From Basidiobolus meristosporus CBS 931.73 (lineage: Eukaryota > Basidiobolomycota > Basidiobolomycetes > Basidiobolales > Basidiobolaceae): DNA of 64,000 nucleotides. Below the pieces are notes generated by a model. It made no database searches and was not told the DNA's origin. It saw only the letters and a list, made by a program, of their open reading frames with translations. Within the stretch, counting starts at the first letter, position 1. The number at the start of each line of letters is the position of its first letter. Positions 61,778 to 64,000 of this stretch are shown here, piece by piece. The stretch spans positions 124,001 to 188,000 of the forward strand of contig MCFE01000047.1 of NCBI GenBank assembly GCA_002104905.1, read 5' to 3'. The position numbers and the translations under genes are program-made.

Positions 61778-64000
61778 ATGAGCACCCTCTCCCCCCAGTA
61801 ATTCCTGTTTGTCCCTAATGATGATGAGCAATTACCTCGGATCTTGAATGTTTATATTTTCGTATTTCCATTTGTTTCTACAGAGCCCCTCACTTTCTCA
61901 TATGCGCCCATCTGAATAATACTCTTGGTTTGTTGATGATGCGTGACAGAAGCACCAATTACAAATGAAATAGTAAAGGCTAATGTTGAATATACACTTG
62001 CTGGTGGCACCTTGCACGATGGCCAAAGCTTTGAAATCTTGAGTGGCCGCCTAATTCTAAATGAGGTTTCGGGATTTGCTTATGTGAAACCCGATCAGCC
62101 AAATAATGCACTTTGGATGGGATCATTTATAAATCTAAGATCAGCAAGTGCAAGGTACCGAGGAATCAGGTGACGTCTCCGATCGTGAAAAGCATCACAC
62201 ATTAATTCACTTCCACTGGTCTGAGGATAGCGGCAGATCTGAAATCACCACTGCAGTTCTACTGGAAATCTCAAACGCTTCATTGCACTTGGAATCTGCA
62301 TATTTTCGAGGATTGATGGCATATGTTGCCAAGGAGCCCGTAATAAACCCGCAGGAAAAGTTGTACGATAGCGTATTGGGAATCAAAAGCCTTCAAAAAC
62401 TCTTTCCAGATGTATATATTTACTCATGAGGCACCTAGCGGTTCAATACTACATGCATAAGGACCTTCCACAAAAAAAACACGGCTGTTTGCTGCGCTAT
62501 AATCTCAGCATCCTCCCTGAGCCCGAGGCCTTCATCCAGATAGATATATCCCTTCTGAAGAAGCAAGGAAATCACAATGCATTCGGTTTCCATCCTCCTC
62601 GGTTGCATTGGTATAATTTCGTGTGAATGAGAGTTCCTACGATGGTTAACAAGCTGGCCCACTGCATTTCTTCTATGATTACCGTAAGGCTTGAAAATAG
62701 GTTCATCAAGGTCACTCCTGGAAGCAATCTTGCAATCACTCTCAAGCTGAGCTATTTGTTCTGTTAGGCGCGGGGAAACTTCGTCCATCCAGAATTCCGA
62801 TTTCTGTCGGGCTCAAATATGGGCTTTGAAGAACATTCAAATGGGGCGATTGATGAGACTTTGAGCAGGAAATGTACAGATTGGTCGGAGTGGACCAGCA
62901 AAATGCATATCTCTATATTGCACGATTAAGGAACAAAAGGCTCGGGGTTAGTCTTTCGAACACGACTTTTCAAAAGCCTATTACTGGTGTATCGTATAGG
63001 ACCCCTAGGACCCGTATACTCACAAATATGGAACTCCAGCGCTTTAGGAAATACCGCCGTAGCAATCTAACTCCCCAAAGATATTAGATCCCGCATAGGA
63101 AGCATCACCTGAAAATGAAGCTGGTTTAGTTGAAAAAAGGGTCATTCCATATGCCTATGCACCAGATGTAGTAATTGAGGTAATTCTCAGTAGCTCCACG
63201 CAAATCGCTCGATGGTTATCAGTATTCATTAATGAGCCAAGTCTCATTAAAAACGCGCTTTCCTATTAAGCTCTCAGTATTTTCACCCCTATTGCAGTTT
63301 TCTATTTCTCGTAGAGCGGCGCTAGAGTGGCCATCGGGCTAGCAAAAAGTGGCAAAGCTATTACTCATTTATCCCTTAGATGCTGCGCTCCTGAGCATTT
63401 ATCAAGAGGAGCCCGAAGGTTTTGTTAATGATAGCACACTTTATGGGTTAAATCGCATCTACTCTCAAATTGGCAATCCCGGAAAGTACGTGTGACATGA
63501 GCTACTTTGTGATTTGGTATCGTTTGCAACATAAAAAGGAGCATTCTGCGTTTACGGATCTGTTTCCGAAATGACCAGTGATGTCGCAAATTGGTAAGAT
63601 AGAGGATCAAGAAGCTCGCGAGGATTACAGCAAATGCAATGAGGATGTATGGGGCTAGAATCTGATTCAATTGTAAATCACAACATATCTTCATATCAGC
63701 AGCAAACCCATTGTCCGGCAACGCATTGCGGTGAATGTAGTAAACGTTGCTGAGCATTCTCAACCAACCCATTAAAGAAAAACTCATGAATGCGCAATGA
63801 TTGGCCACTGATTCCGGTTAGGACTGTCTAATGCGCACCATATCTGGAACCAGGGATTTCGAGTCTAATTACCGACTAATCGAGAACATTGAATAGTGTG
63901 TTTCAGATAAGAGCTTATTTGACAACCTCTCCTATGTCAGTGTTTCGAGTCGGGGGAGGAGCATTAGCGTGGATACATGTGTTTTTGTCACGGCCCCAAC
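61778..64000. other. Unresolved region at window end
   Basis: Several pieces look weakly coding. At 61943-62429 (+), two frames joined by a 61-base GT-AG intron (about 62084-62144) would give LAGGTLHDGQSFEILSGRL and then HTLIHFHWSEDSGR, ending at a TGA, but no ATG starts it. At 63102-63408 (+), RVIPYAYAPDVVIE followed after a GT-AG gap by SGARVAIGLAKSG looks plausible. A minus-strand frame at 63425-63808 contains one membrane span (ILIAFAVILASFLILYL). I do not recognise any of these. Confidence 0.25.

Noticed and set aside
62435-62788. 117-codon minus-strand frame near the window end
   Set aside because: Low complexity His/Arg/Asn content and no family; not enough to call a gene.

Overview
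This is nuclear DNA from a filamentous fungus. Most genes carry GT-AG introns of about 50-75 bases, often with a CTAAC/CTGAC-like branch site near the acceptor. The gene set is eukaryotic and fungal: a myosin-headed class V-type chitin synthase, Ade2 as a PurK-PurE fusion, Gis2-type zinc knuckles, a Pho80/Pcl-type cyclin and an alpha-arrestin. An MRCK/ROCK-like kinase, an AT-AC intron candidate and a TCAIM-like (DUF4460) protein point to an early-diverging (zygomycete-grade) lineage rather than yeast; that placement is inference. I saw no rRNA, tRNA, CRISPR array or complete transposon.

Layout. 0.5-4 kb: a magnesium-chelatase-like AAA protein, an LYR protein and a DUF4460 protein. 4-7.3 kb: a divergent pair, a jacalin-tailed metalloprotease and a probably secreted tectonin. 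7.9-11 kb: a Rho-kinase-like AGC kinase with a long coiled coil. 11.5-24 kb: mostly housekeeping genes (MCM5, CCT4, COX20, uL11, eL27, eIF4A3) plus a 13-exon gene of unknown function. 23.5-31.9 kb: PSD1, a CNBP/Gis2 protein, DAD1/OST2, ATP synthase epsilon, a small mitochondrial membrane protein, an Hsp20, a CxxC protein and a cyclin. 32.9-38.8 kb: chitin synthase. 39.7-51.6 kb: a two-TM protein, GSH1, ADE2, a bacterial-type phosphoribosyltransferase, an M17 aminopeptidase and PAN6. 52-61.8 kb: GLC3, an arrestin, PRP3 and VPS4. The last 2.2 kb holds only fragments I could not resolve.

The neighbourhood reads as ordinary core genome without operon logic. Several genes serve mitochondria (COX20, ATP15, PSD1, LYR, DUF4460, possibly Hsp20) and several serve the cell surface (chitin synthase, GLC3, the lectin pair). 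The points most worth a second look are a probable AT-AC intron in the eL27 gene, two independent single-base frame breaks in otherwise well conserved genes (metalloprotease and chitin synthase), a fungal MRCK-like kinase reduced to kinase plus coiled coil, and a bacterial-type phosphoribosyltransferase with an eroded PRPP loop. Exon structures were assembled by eye from reading frame, splice signals and recalled family sequences; no search was run.
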